This document shows positions 6,549 to 14,470 of a DNA stretch of 60,302 nt, piece by piece. Made by a program: the position numbers and the translations under genes. How positions within the stretch are numbered: the first letter of the stretch is position 1; the number at the start of each line of letters is the position of its first letter. Source of the DNA: Clostridiales bacterium. Lineage in GTDB: Bacteria; Bacillota; Clostridia; Saccharofermentanales; Saccharofermentanaceae. The notes under the pieces were generated by a model that saw only the letters and a program-made list of their open reading frames with translations, was not told the origin of the DNA and ran no database searches. The stretch lies in assembly GCA_017961235.1 (NCBI GenBank), contig JAGCXQ010000013.1, positions 1 to 60,302 on the forward strand, in the 5' to 3' direction.

Positions 6549-6607
6549 GCGATTAAACTACGTGCCTTTGGTGCGTGTGGACCTCTTTCGGAGGTCCTTT
6601 TCTTTTT
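6549..6607 (+). ncRNA. Predicted antisense (counter-transcribed) RNA opposite the leader of the DUF6291-like gene
   Basis: The predicted RNA is about 59 bases, starting about seven bases after a TTGATA-17-TATAAT promoter and ending at an intrinsic terminator. It is fully complementary to the mRNA leader of the minus-strand replication-like gene, covering the interval 56-114 bases upstream of its ATG, and to the gap after the upstream HTH gene. Such RNAs control rep expression and copy number in many Gram-positive plasmids. No transcription data are available, so this is a prediction from promoter and terminator spacing. Confidence 0.5.
6579..6607 (+). terminator. Intrinsic terminator of the predicted antisense RNA
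   Basis: A GGACCTC (6579-6585) / GAGGTCC (6591-6597) stem with a 5-base loop is followed by TTTTCTTTTT. The T-run is on the plus strand only, so it cannot be terminating the minus-strand genes. Confidence 0.75.
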
Positions 6608-6651
6608 AGTGCCAATAAGTTCTTTAATCATTCTTAGTCACCTCTTTCTGA

Positions 6652-6852
6652 TTACCCGATACCGTTTGAGTGCATCTCGATCCACTCCAGGAATCTGTCC
6701 GTTGAAACCAGAAGTCTCTTTCCTACCCGAAGAGTAGGAAACGATTCTGTGTTCATGAGGTTGTACGCGCCCTGCTTTGAGATGCCGAGATATTCCGCTA
6801 CCTGCTTGGCATTCATCACTTTCGGGACGGTTACGTTCATGTCTTTTTCCAT
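6652..6852 (-). CDS. Small helix-turn-helix protein, excisionase-like
   Basis: This 66-residue protein carries a MerR-like winged helix of the HTH_17/excisionase type: MNAKQVAEYLGISKQGAYNL followed by FPTLRVGKRLLVSTDRFLEWI. Proteins of this size next to a tyrosine integrase usually act as recombination directionality factors or small repressors. I chose ATG 6852 because AGGAGG lies 8 bases upstream; the frame extends further to 6909 without support. It is divergent from the zinc-ribbon gene at 6972, and the two share a palindromic control region. Whether it is an Xis or a regulator of the downstream replication-like gene cannot be decided here. Confidence 0.75.
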   Translation of the reverse strand: MEKDMNVTVPKVMNAKQVAEYLGISKQGAYNLMNTESFPTLRVGKRLLVSTDRFLEWIEMHSNGIG

Positions 6853-6909
6853 AGGCCTTGCCTCCTTTCTGTTCTCTCGAACATTTATTCGTTTTCTGCA
6901 GTATAGCAC

Positions 6910-6953
6910 TTGACAGATTAGATTGCAATAGGGTAATATGTGATTAATCTAAT
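6910..6953 (+). promoter_or_regulatory. Promoter with overlapping operator-like inverted repeat upstream of the 6972 gene
   Basis: TTGACA (6910-6915), an 18-base spacer, and TAATAT (6934-6939). The inverted repeat ATTAGATT (6917-6924) / AATCTAAT (6946-6953) brackets the -10 element, the geometry expected of a repressor site. The divergent HTH gene product is the obvious candidate ligand, by inference. Confidence 0.6.
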
Positions 6954-6971
6954 TCGAGAGGAAAAAAGCGG

Positions 6972-8051
6972 ATGAAATTTACATTTATACATTCATTAGA
7001 AGAATTGGGAACGGATCTCCGGGTGGGGGTTTCTCTTAATAATGGAAAAGAAATCTATTATATTACCGGCATAGACGCAGACAATCCAGACAGATTGGTT
7101 CCCATGTCCTTTACCTGCAGTTCCGGTGTTGCTATGGGAGACCTGATCGGTCCGGTAGAGCATATAGATAACATTCCTGATCCTAAAGAAATCATTTCCT
7201 CGATTGAAGAGACATATTCAGAAATCAAATCCCTCGTCCTCTCTGTTGATTCAATTGATGACCCTATTGATAAAGTAAAGATCATTAATACTATCCTTCT
7301 TATTAGCGAAAGGTTATTCACAAGTAAAGTAGGTTCTACGGAGAACAGAAATCTGCTGGCTCTGCCTCTTATCGTCGAGGTCATCTCGGGAATCATTAAA
7401 TCCGGGAGCAAATACAACTTCAAGAAGAGTGACAAGATCCTGGCTTCTCTCAAGAAGTACCAGAAGAGCCTGTCATATTTTGCGGAAGAGGTAATGTTCT
7501 ACGAGAAGAATAGTGATCCTGCTATCGCGCTTTCAAAGATCGATTGGAATAAGATCCCTTCCTTCTCATACTCGGGCCAGACAACTCTCATGCTCAACAG
7601 TCCATATTCCGAGCCGAAGTATGTTGAATCCTTCTTACCGGAGACTTTTGATGACCTGATTTCGTATCTCTGTAGCAGATATGTGCAGTTCAGTCACTTC
7701 CAGTGCTGTTCGAACTGCAGAAGATACTTCGCTTTTGCTACAGACAGCAAGATCAAGAACTGTCCGAGAGTGATTGAGACTGCAAGGTATTCGAAAGACA
7801 TCGGAAAAACGTGCTTTGATGTTGGAAGACTGCGTTCTCATGTCCGTGGGTTATATAGCGATGAGACACAAGTGCTTTATCAGAGGAACTATAAGGCCAC
7901 ATTTGCAAGAAAGAAAAAAGGGCAGGTATCTGAGGATCACTTCGCTGCTTGGAGCGAGGTAGCACGAGCAATGCGGGATCTGTGCCTTGCCGGGGAAATA
8001 TCTTACGATGAACTGGAAAAATGGTTCAAAGATAATTATTTACGGGAATAA
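6972..8051 (+). CDS. DUF6076-like zinc-ribbon protein
   Basis: This 359-residue cytoplasmic protein has no membrane segment. The N-terminal 230 residues are of mixed alpha/beta character without a recognisable motif. The C-terminal part holds CCSNCRRYF followed about 12 residues later by NCPR, a CxxC...C pattern that resembles a degenerate zinc ribbon, then a basic helical tail (NYKATFARKKKGQ). Proteins of this layout (DUF6076 in my reading) are common beside integrases of Clostridia elements; their function is not known. It starts behind GAGAGGAAAAAAG and ends 48 bases before the integrase, so the two are probably cotranscribed. Confidence 0.55.
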   Translation: MKFTFIHSLEELGTDLRVGVSLNNGKEIYYITGIDADNPDRLVPMSFTCSSGVAMGDLIGPVEHIDNIPDPKEIISSIEETYSEIKSLVLSVDSIDDPIDKVKIINTILLISERLFTSKVGSTENRNLLALPLIVEVISGIIKSGSKYNFKKSDKILASLKKYQKSLSYFAEEVMFYEKNSDPAIALSKIDWNKIPSFSYSGQTTLMLNSPYSEPKYVESFLPETFDDLISYLCSRYVQFSHFQCCSNCRRYFAFATDSKIKNCPRVIETARYSKDIGKTCFDVGRLRSHVRGLYSDETQVLYQRNYKATFARKKKGQVSEDHFAAWSEVARAMRDLCLAGEISYDELEKWFKDNYLRE

Positions 8052-8099
8052 GTGGACTGACTGACACTTGTTTATACATACCAGAAGAAAGGAGGAAAA

Positions 8100-9266
8100 A
8101 TGGCTAGAATGAAAAGAAACGCAAACGGAAGTGGTTGCATAAGATTGCGCGCAGACGGTAGATGGGAAGGAATCTATTCCATTCCTGCGACTGATGGCGC
8201 CGGAAAGTATGTACGCAAATCTGTGTATGGTAAGACACAGGAAGAGGTCAGGAAGAAACTGGCTCAGATTACTGTCGAGATCGACGAGGGCACTTATACA
8301 GCTGCCTCGAAGTATACGGTTTCAGAGTGGTTGGAGTGCTGGCTTAACACCTATGTGAAGCCTTCGGTGAAGGATTTCACACTGGATTCTTATACCAATA
8401 TCTGCAACAACCACATCATACCGGCACTTGGCAGAATCAAACTAAAAGAACTTAAGACTACGCAGATACAGAAGTTCTACAATTCTCTTTTGGAAAGTGG
8501 CAAACTAAGCGTTAAAACCATTAAGAACATCCACGGTGTACTTCACAAGGCTTTGACTCAGGCTTATCTGCTAGGAGAGCTCAAACAGAACCCTACAGAC
8601 AAATGCCAGCTACCAAAGACGTATAAAACCAAGATCGAGCCTCTCGAGAATGAGGACATTTCCCGATTTCTCGAAGCAATCAAAGGCCACAAGTATGAGA
8701 TCGTCTACTATTTGACTTTGTTTACCGGACTTCGCCAAGGTGAAGTACTGGGGTTGTCTTGGGATTGTGTAGATTTCGAGAACAACCTGATCCTGATCGA
8801 CAAGCAACTGAAAAGATCCTCACACCATAAGGGAGCATATTACCATCTCGATCGAACAAAGAATGGTCATGAGAGATACATCGGTGTGGCTCCGGCGGTA
8901 CTGGATATGCTCCAACGACAACTTGTCTGGCAACAGCAATGTGCCCAAAACGCCGGATCTGCTTGGAATAACGAGTGGAATCTCGTTTTTACCAACGAAC
9001 TGGGGAGCCATCTTTGTCACTCGACAGTGTACAACAACTACAAGAGGATCGTTAAAAGCCTCGGCATCGAGAAAAAGAGATTTCACGATCTTCGACACAC
9101 TTATGCTGTGGCCTCACTCGAGAGTGGTGACGATATAAAGACTTTGCAGGACAATATGGGGCATTCAACCGCGTCCTTCACGCTTGATAAATACGGACAC
9201 GTTAGCAAAGAGATGAAGCAACGTTCTGCCAAGAACATGCAGAAATTCATCAATAAAGTCTCATAG
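8100..9266 (+). CDS. int: Tyrosine site-specific integrase
   Basis: This 388-residue phage/ICE-type integrase catalyses insertion and excision of the element. It has an N-terminal arm-binding domain (1-60, SGCIRLRADGRWEG), a core-binding SAM-like domain (about 70-170) and a catalytic domain with Arg212 (TGLRQGE), Lys254 (RTKNGHER), His329 and Arg332 (HDLRHT), His355 (MGHS) and nucleophile Tyr365 (LDKYGHV). All catalytic residues are present. It starts behind AGAAAGGAGG and reads towards the tRNA-Ser gene, whose 3' end lies 111 bases beyond its stop, the classic int-att-tRNA arrangement. Two GTGGTCAA repeats follow the stop. Confidence 0.95.
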   Translation: MARMKRNANGSGCIRLRADGRWEGIYSIPATDGAGKYVRKSVYGKTQEEVRKKLAQITVEIDEGTYTAASKYTVSEWLECWLNTYVKPSVKDFTLDSYTNICNNHIIPALGRIKLKELKTTQIQKFYNSLLESGKLSVKTIKNIHGVLHKALTQAYLLGELKQNPTDKCQLPKTYKTKIEPLENEDISRFLEAIKGHKYEIVYYLTLFTGLRQGEVLGLSWDCVDFENNLILIDKQLKRSSHHKGAYYHLDRTKNGHERYIGVAPAVLDMLQRQLVWQQQCAQNAGSAWNNEWNLVFTNELGSHLCHSTVYNNYKRIVKSLGIEKKRFHDLRHTYAVASLESGDDIKTLQDNMGHSTASFTLDKYGHVSKEMKQRSAKNMQKFINKVS

Positions 9267-9290
9267 AAACCATTCTCTTGGATCATAATT

Positions 9291-9310
9291 GTGGTCAATT
9301 TAGTGGTCAA
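9291..9310 (+). repeat. Two direct GTGGTCAA repeats between int and tRNA-Ser
   Basis: GTGGTCAA occurs at 9291-9298 and 9303-9310, 12 bases apart. Short direct repeats beside the attachment site are usual arm-type binding sites for the N-terminal domain of tyrosine integrases. This is an inference from position and spacing. Confidence 0.5.
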
Positions 9311-9330
9311 ATGACATTTTAGAAGAAAAG

Positions 9331-9370
9331 AAAAATCCCGAAAGCCCGTAGTTTCAGGCTTTCAGGATCT
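9331..9370 (-). terminator. Intrinsic terminator downstream of tRNA-Ser
   Basis: On the minus strand an ATCCTGAAAGCC / GGGCTTTCGGGAT stem (one mismatch or wobble, 10-base loop) is followed by TTTTT. It lies just beyond the CCA end of the tRNA gene in its direction of transcription. Confidence 0.8.
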
Positions 9371-9376
9371 CAAATT

Positions 9377-9402
9377 TGGCGGAGAAGGAGGGAGTCGAAC
9401 CC
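9377..9402 (-). other. attR: Candidate attachment site (attR core) in the tRNA-Ser 3' end
   Basis: The integrase gene faces the 3' end of an intact tRNA gene. Elements of this type recombine in the tRNA 3' part and restore it with their own copy. The T-arm and acceptor segment is therefore the best guess for the core. The matching attL copy would lie left of the window, so the exact core cannot be read here. An attachment site between int and the terminator (9267-9330) is the alternative. Confidence 0.45.
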
Positions 9403-9469
9403 TCGCGCGGCTGTTACACCACCTAAAGCTTTAGCAAAGCCTCCCCTTCGGCCTCTTGGGTACTTCTCC
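9377..9469 (-). tRNA. tRNA-Ser (anticodon GCU)
   Basis: It folds as a class II tRNA: acceptor GGAGAAG / CTTCTCC, a D arm, anticodon stem AGGCT / AGCTT with loop TTGCTAA (anticodon GCT at plus 9433-9435), a long variable arm, T stem GAGGG / CCCTC with loop TTCGACT, discriminator G and an encoded CCA. The long variable arm and the GCU anticodon identify serine. It marks the right boundary of the mobile element. Confidence 0.95.
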
Positions 9470-9640
9470 ATGCCGAAGTCATTTGCTTCTATCGAAGCGA
9501 CATGAGATATTCTAACATAGAAAGTCAAACATTTCCACAATTAATTCTCTTTTTCTGCTCAGAACCCTCAAAGCTCCTTATAAAAGGCGTTTTGTTTCGA
9601 TTGAAAAAGTCTGGATATATAGAGTTTGCTGATCAAGTGT

Positions 9641-9646
9641 TATAAT
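9641..9646 (+). promoter_or_regulatory. -10 element of the 9685 gene
   Basis: A consensus TATAAT lies about 40 bases before the start. No good -35 hexamer is visible at 16-18 bases. Confidence 0.4.
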
Positions 9647-9684
9647 GTCTCAAGAACTGAAGAAGAAAAGAGGAAATAGTAGTT

Positions 9685-10164
9685 ATGTCTGAATCCCAAG
9701 CAAATCCGTCCAATATCGATCTTTCCATTGTAAAACCATATACACCGACTGAAGCACAGGTAAAAAGATATACGTCCAGGAAGATCGCCTCGGCATGGAC
9801 CATGTTTTGGGGATCGCTCGCTGTTCTGGCCATTGTTATTGTCCTCATAATTCTATTCGTCAGCATCTTTCACGTCATCGTATATAGCGCCAGGATCATT
9901 GTCGCTCTTCTGATCGTACTCATTTTTCCGATCTATGCGATATATAATCTCTGTGCCACTTTCAGCCGTGTGAAAAAGAGACAGTTCTCTTTCTATAGCA
10001 GCGAGATCTTCGCCAAAAACGATAAAGGATACATCGTCAAAGGAATCAGCGCTTCCGGTCTTTCCTTCATCGATAAAGCAGATGCCGGCGCTGAAAAAGC
10101 CCCCGGCGCACCGGTTATCGTCGTCAATATGAAAGACGAGTTCGATCTTCTCGGCTGGGACTGA
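9685..10164 (+). CDS. Small membrane protein of unknown function
   Basis: This 159-residue protein has a polar N terminus of about 38 residues, then two adjacent hydrophobic segments (about 39-62 and 66-92) with a very short turn, and a cytoplasmic C-terminal domain of about 65 residues ending in KDEFDLLGWD. No family is recognised. It is the first chromosomal gene after the tRNA and converges with the polysaccharide synthase gene 12 bases away. It could be a partner of the synthase, but nothing in the sequence proves it. RBS: GAGG about 11 bases before ATG. Confidence 0.65.
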   Translation: MSESQANPSNIDLSIVKPYTPTEAQVKRYTSRKIASAWTMFWGSLAVLAIVIVLIILFVSIFHVIVYSARIIVALLIVLIFPIYAIYNLCATFSRVKKRQFSFYSSEIFAKNDKGYIVKGISASGLSFIDKADAGAEKAPGAPVIVVNMKDEFDLLGWD

Positions 10165-10175
10165 TCTTCTAAGAA

Positions 10176-11963
10176 TTACATCGCACTTCTGCGTCTTCTT
10201 GCTTCCTGCATCAGACGCTTGTGTTCTTTTATTGCCTTTCTTCCCTGTCCGATACCTTCAGGTACAGGTGTTTCTTCGATCTCGATATACTTCTCGTTAT
10301 GGAAGACCGTACTCACCACCGGATCAAGATGGAAATACGAGTCGATCTCCTGATCCGTGATGTCCGGTGCAAACTTGCGCCTTCTCAGCGAGCCGAATCT
10401 TCTGCGGTTATATTCTTTCCAGATGATCAGAACAAGAAGCTCGATCAGTACCGCGATAAACAGAATCATGAAGAAGTGCTCGGTCTGGCGGATCTTATTG
10501 AGATCGTAGAACAGGAATTCCTTCACCGGACGGTTCATCTTGTCGCAGATGATTCCGTAGATCATGTAACTGAAATACACCAGCATATAGATCCAGGCGA
10601 CTAATGTTAGGATCACTCCGAGGACCTTTTTCCAGGTCTTCTGCTTATTCTCATACTCGATATGAGACTGTTCATCCTGCCCGCTTTCGTAATCGCTTAG
10701 CTGTATCGGCTGAGGATTCGCTTTTCTGTTCTCTTCGTTCTGCGTCTGGGTAATACCACGGTCCGGACTTTTCCAGGTCGCCAGTTTCTTTCTCGGAAGG
10801 ATCGTCTTAAACAGTGCACCCAGTGTAATGAAAACATTGATATACCAGTAGAGGATCGGATACCATATCACACTCCAGGTGCTCTTCAGGATATCTTTGT
10901 CGTATTTGGATTCCAGGATCATGGCAACGACAAATTGAGATAGACAGACGAACGACAGAAACTGGCTCTTCCATATCAGATCGGTATATAGATGTTCACC
11001 GCGGATCTCCGAAGTAATAAGAAGGATCGTCAGGAACAGCCAGCAGACAGACCAGAAGAAAGATGCGACCTGTTCGAGATAGATCGGTGTCATTCTTCTT
11101 CTCCGCCAGCTCTTGAAAATATCCCAGTGCCGGAATACTACTTCCAGGCCGCCTTCCGCCCAGCGCTTACGCTGCCGCCAGAGTCCCTTTATCGTCTCAG
11201 GAACGAGCATCCAGCAGAGGGCTCTCGGTTCATACCTTACATCCCAGAAATTTTTCTCCAGTTTCCATGTGACGGCAATGTCCTCTGTCATCATGTCGCG
11301 GTCCCAGAAACCGCAGTCCAGGAGCGCTCTTTTTCTATATGCGACACATACGCCGGATACTGTCATTACCTTTCCGAGAACGCGCTGGGTACGCTTGATC
11401 AGGCTGATAATGCTGGCGTATTCACAAAGCTGGATCTTACCGAGAAGCGAGCCTCTGTTTCGCACGCGGGGATTACCGGTTACTGCGCCGACGCGCTCAC
11501 CGTTATTCTTATTCACGAAATGGGATACCATATATCGAAGGGCATCTTTGTCGAGATACGAGTCGGCATCTACACCCACCAGGATCTCTCCTTTGGAGGC
11601 GATCAGGCCAAGGTAGAGCGCATTGGCTTTGCCGCAGTTTTTCTTCAGATCGACGACTCGGACACAAGGATACTTCTCACAGAGCGCCTTCATGACCTCC
11701 GATGTATCATCGGAGCTTCCGTCGTTGATCAGGATGATCTCATACTCAGGATAGTTCAGTTTCGTCATCTGCTCGACAACAGGGATCAGAACAGAGCTTT
11801 CATTATGCGCAGGCATAAGAATAGACACGAAAGGGGTCCTTTCGAGTTTCAGAGTCTTTTTTCTCTCATTGGAATAATAGAAGATCAGGGAACCAAGTAC
11901 CCACATCATCGCCATTATGGCAGGATACCAAAACACAAATTCCACTATCCAGTGTATGTTCAT
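10176..11963 (-). CDS. PgaC-PgaD-like fusion: poly-N-acetylglucosamine-type polysaccharide synthase
   Basis: This 595-residue inner-membrane synthase has one N-terminal membrane segment (5-30), a GT2 processive glycosyltransferase domain with DGSSDD (81-86), VDAD (131-134), the TED catalytic triplet (226-228) and RQRKRW (263-268), then several membrane segments to about 390. That part matches PgaC/IcaA, which polymerises beta-1,6-GlcNAc from UDP-GlcNAc. After a polar linker two more membrane segments follow, and then LIIWKEYNRRRFG, a match to the cytoplasmic edge of PgaD (VWALYNKLRF in E. coli), plus a basic tail. PgaC and PgaD are normally separate proteins that bind c-di-GMP together. A diguanylate cyclase is encoded 2.7 kb away. 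No export porin or deacetylase neighbour is seen. Confidence 0.78.
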   Translation of the reverse strand: MNIHWIVEFVFWYPAIMAMMWVLGSLIFYYSNERKKTLKLERTPFVSILMPAHNESSVLIPVVEQMTKLNYPEYEIILINDGSSDDTSEVMKALCEKYPCVRVVDLKKNCGKANALYLGLIASKGEILVGVDADSYLDKDALRYMVSHFVNKNNGERVGAVTGNPRVRNRGSLLGKIQLCEYASIISLIKRTQRVLGKVMTVSGVCVAYRKRALLDCGFWDRDMMTEDIAVTWKLEKNFWDVRYEPRALCWMLVPETIKGLWRQRKRWAEGGLEVVFRHWDIFKSWRRRRMTPIYLEQVASFFWSVCWLFLTILLITSEIRGEHLYTDLIWKSQFLSFVCLSQFVVAMILESKYDKDILKSTWSVIWYPILYWYINVFITLGALFKTILPRKKLATWKSPDRGITQTQNEENRKANPQPIQLSDYESGQDEQSHIEYENKQKTWKKVLGVILTLVAWIYMLVYFSYMIYGIICDKMNRPVKEFLFYDLNKIRQTEHFFMILFIAVLIELLVLIIWKEYNRRRFGSLRRRKFAPDITDQEIDSYFHLDPVVSTVFHNEKYIEIEETPVPEGIGQGRKAIKEHKRLMQEARRRRSAM

Positions 11964-12079
11964 TACGTCGCGTCTACCTCTGCTGTCAAAACCAAGTTGC
12001 TGTTAATGCTGTCTTTTTCTGTCGTTCAAGTCTGTCTATTCTTATTTATTTAGTAATTGCATGCGACAATATATCAGAC

Positions 12080-12108
12080 GGAAAAAGCCGCGTCAAGCGG
12101 CTTTTTCC
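12080..12108 (-). terminator. Strong hairpin terminator after rmuC
   Basis: A GGAAAAAGCCGC / GCGGCTTTTTCC stem of 12 bp with a 5-base loop contains its own U-run in the 3' arm on either strand. It lies between the end of rmuC and the start of the synthase gene, both minus strand. Confidence 0.85.
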
Positions 12109-12174
12109 CTGATTCTTTCGTCAAATTATCCAAATTTTGCTTAAATCCGGCAAATGTTAGAAATCCTCCCTGTA

Positions 12175-13539
12175 TTATTCATAATTTGTCATGCCATCGG
12201 AAAGGTAAAGATCGTCATCCAGTTCCGTGATATTCTTCAGCGCGCGGTTGACGGCATTCGTTCTGGTCGTACGGAGCGTGTCGAGGTTATTCGTCGCTGC
12301 CTCCAGGCTCTTCTTCACCTTCTCGAGCGCCTCCTCATACTTGCCAAACTCCTTCTTTACAGCGCCCAGTGTTCTCTCGATCTCATGAGATTTCTTCTCG
12401 ATCGCCAGCGCCTGGAAATAATTCGTGACGGTACTCAGGATCGCCATGAGGGTATACGGGCCCGCCACTGTGACATGCAGCTGGTTCAGGTCTTCCAGAA
12501 GGTCCAAGTTAACGATCTCGGAATACATTCCTTCAAAGGGTACAAACAGGATCGCATATGGTGTCGTATCCGGCACGCTGATATATTTCTCCGCGATCGA
12601 CTTCGCGTCTTCCCTGATCGCCATACCAAACTCCTTCTTTGCTCTTGCGATCAGGTCCTTCTCTCCGGAGTCGTATGCCTGTAACAGTGTTTCATATCGG
12701 TCCAGATGACACTTCGAGTCGATCGGAAGATAGAAAAAACCATTTCCTTCTCTGGTCGGCATCTTGATGGCGATCTCGACATGTTCTGAAGATCCGGGCT
12801 TGGTCGGCACCTCGACGTCATACTGCTGCGGGGTAAGAACATCGGCGATGATCTGCTTTAACTGCACCTCTCCGAGGATGCCTCGTGTTTTTACACCGTT
12901 CAAGGTCTTCTCCAGACTTCCGACCTGATTGGAGATACCTTTCAGTTCTCCCATCGTCTTCTGAAGTTCCGTCATCTGTGTCAGAACACCTTTGAAGCTT
13001 TTCTCGAACTGCTCGTTCAACGTCTTATCCAGCTTTTCATTTACCGTTTCACGAATCTTCTCGATCTGCTGGTTATTCTCTGTCCGCATGCGGGTGAAGT
13101 CCTCATGGAATGTCTCCGTCAGCTTGGAGATACGGGTCTCCATTGACTTATTCAGCGTATCCAGGCCATTGGTAAGGATCTTCGTATTTCCTTCCAAAAC
13201 AGCGGAGCTCTGCTCTTTATCCGCCTTCAGCACAGCTACGATGCTGTTGTTCATAGAATCAAACTTCTGCGCATACATGCGGTTGCTGAGATTACTCATC
13301 TCCTCATTATGACGTCTTGTCGCCTCCTGCTGGTCGTTCTCCACGCGCGTCAGCGTCGTCTCCATAGAGGTGATCCTCTGGTCGATCACTTTACTTAACT
13401 GGTCGGTCATCCTCGACGAATCTTCTGTCTGCCGGGACGCCAGAATATGTACTCCTGCATATGTGCGCAGAAGAAGGAATGCTGCGATCAGAACTACGAT
13501 CAGCACAACGGAACAAAGAATTAAAACCGCAATATCCAT
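12175..13539 (-). CDS. rmuC: RmuC-family protein (DNA recombination)
   Basis: This 454-residue protein has an N-terminal membrane anchor (IAVLILCSVVLIVVLIAAFLL), a long coiled coil (about 40-200) and the conserved RmuC nuclease-like domain (GILGEVQLKQIIADVLTPQQYDVE-type start, then PIDSKCHLDRYE and LFVPFEGMYSE). RmuC limits inversions at short inverted repeats in E. coli; its biochemical activity is not firmly settled. I chose ATG 13539 because GGAGGT lies 5 bases upstream; the frame extends to 13623 without a site. It is a single gene between two terminators. Length is normal for the family. Confidence 0.9.
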   Translation of the reverse strand: MDIAVLILCSVVLIVVLIAAFLLLRTYAGVHILASRQTEDSSRMTDQLSKVIDQRITSMETTLTRVENDQQEATRRHNEEMSNLSNRMYAQKFDSMNNSIVAVLKADKEQSSAVLEGNTKILTNGLDTLNKSMETRISKLTETFHEDFTRMRTENNQQIEKIRETVNEKLDKTLNEQFEKSFKGVLTQMTELQKTMGELKGISNQVGSLEKTLNGVKTRGILGEVQLKQIIADVLTPQQYDVEVPTKPGSSEHVEIAIKMPTREGNGFFYLPIDSKCHLDRYETLLQAYDSGEKDLIARAKKEFGMAIREDAKSIAEKYISVPDTTPYAILFVPFEGMYSEIVNLDLLEDLNQLHVTVAGPYTLMAILSTVTNYFQALAIEKKSHEIERTLGAVKKEFGKYEEALEKVKKSLEAATNNLDTLRTTRTNAVNRALKNITELDDDLYLSDGMTNYE

Positions 13540-13655
13540 ATTTACCTCCATCGCCAGGCCTCCCGGCTGTTGTGAAAGTGAAATCCGCATGCAGCTCGTT
13601 TCTATGGCTACAGCACACAACACCGGAAAGCCTGCTATGTCTCTTCGGCTCTAAC

Positions 13656-13708
13656 GCCACTACGATATCGTTGACTGTTAATTTTTCAATCAACGGCCAC
13701 TACGATAT
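13656..13708. repeat. 13-bp direct repeat flanking a small dyad upstream of rmuC
   Basis: GCCACTACGATAT occurs at 13656-13668 and 13696-13708, exactly 40 bases apart. Between them CGTTGA (13669-13674) and TCAACG (13690-13695) form an inverted repeat directly abutting the direct repeats. It lies in the 260-base gap between rmuC and the hemolysin III gene. No gene or known element is recognised here. Confidence 0.6.
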
Positions 13709-13738
13709 TATCATCGGAGCTGTCCAATTATTCGGACT

Positions 13739-13770
13739 AAAAAACACCGGGCCCGTTACCGGGCCCGTTA
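13739..13770 (-). terminator. Terminator of the hemolysin III gene
   Basis: On the minus strand a GGGCCCG / CGGGCCC stem with a 4-base loop is followed by GTGTTTTTT. It lies 28 bases past the stop. Confidence 0.85.
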
Positions 13771-13798
13771 GAATACGCGGGAAAATACTAAGATCCGG

Positions 13799-14470
13799 TC
13801 AATATACGAAAAGATAGATACCGAACCACTGTGCCGCGGCACCCAGTAAAACAAAGATGTGCCAGATAAAGTGAGAACCCTTACGTCTCAGGCCAAAAGG
13901 GATCATTCCTATTGTATAAAGGATCCCGCCGCCCAGAATAAACAAGAACAGCAAAAAGTCGTTTCTAAACAGATCCGGAACGAAGATCAGTCCGCTCCAG
14001 CCGATCAGAAAATAGAGCGTATAGTGAAGCGGCTTAAACCGTGCCGGGCCAAAGATCCCGATACTGGTGATCCCCAGGACGATCAGGCCCCACTGGATGC
14101 AGAACATGACGATACCTTTTGTATTCCCCCAGTACACGAGGCACATCGGTGCAAAAGTCCCGCCGATAAGAAGGTAGATCGAACTGTAATCGAACCTCCT
14201 CCAGAGTTTCTTAACAAACATGCCATGTTTCCACGAATGGTACAAGCAGCTCATCGTGAAAAGAAGGATCAGGCAGATCCCGTAAAAGCAGGATGCCAGT
14301 ACTTTCATCGAGGTATCGGACCGTAAAAGCAGAAGGACAAAAGCCGCTATGGACAAGCCTGCACCTATACCATGTGTCACGGCATTCCCGATTTCTTCCA
14401 GCGCCGTCAGCTTCGGCGGTTCATTTTTCCGGTCGATCTCTTCCTTGCTTAGGTATCGAAAGCGCGGCAT
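13799..14470 (-). CDS. Hemolysin III / YqfA-like PAQR-type membrane protein
   Basis: This 223-residue protein has seven hydrophobic segments and the family hallmarks: EEIGNAVTHGIGAGLS at the start of the first helix, SCLYHSW in helix 3, FDYSSIYLLIGGTFAPMCL, and a final HFIWHIFVLLGAAAQWFGIYLF. The three histidine positions (THG, YHS, HxxWH) match the metal-binding residues of the PAQR/HlyIII superfamily. Despite the name, most bacterial members act in membrane lipid homeostasis rather than as toxins. RBS GGGAGGG precedes ATG 14470. It stands alone with its own terminator. Confidence 0.9.
   Translation of the reverse strand: MPRFRYLSKEEIDRKNEPPKLTALEEIGNAVTHGIGAGLSIAAFVLLLLRSDTSMKVLASCFYGICLILLFTMSCLYHSWKHGMFVKKLWRRFDYSSIYLLIGGTFAPMCLVYWGNTKGIVMFCIQWGLIVLGITSIGIFGPARFKPLHYTLYFLIGWSGLIFVPDLFRNDFLLFLFILGGGILYTIGMIPFGLRRKGSHFIWHIFVLLGAAAQWFGIYLFVY

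Noticed and set aside
9377..9402. Proof of the exact att core
   Set aside because: The left end is outside the window, so duplication cannot be shown; kept as a candidate.
13391..13693. 100-residue ORF overlapping the start of rmuC
   Set aside because: It overlaps rmuC in another frame, has no ribosome binding site and reads as low-information sequence beyond its first 20 residues.
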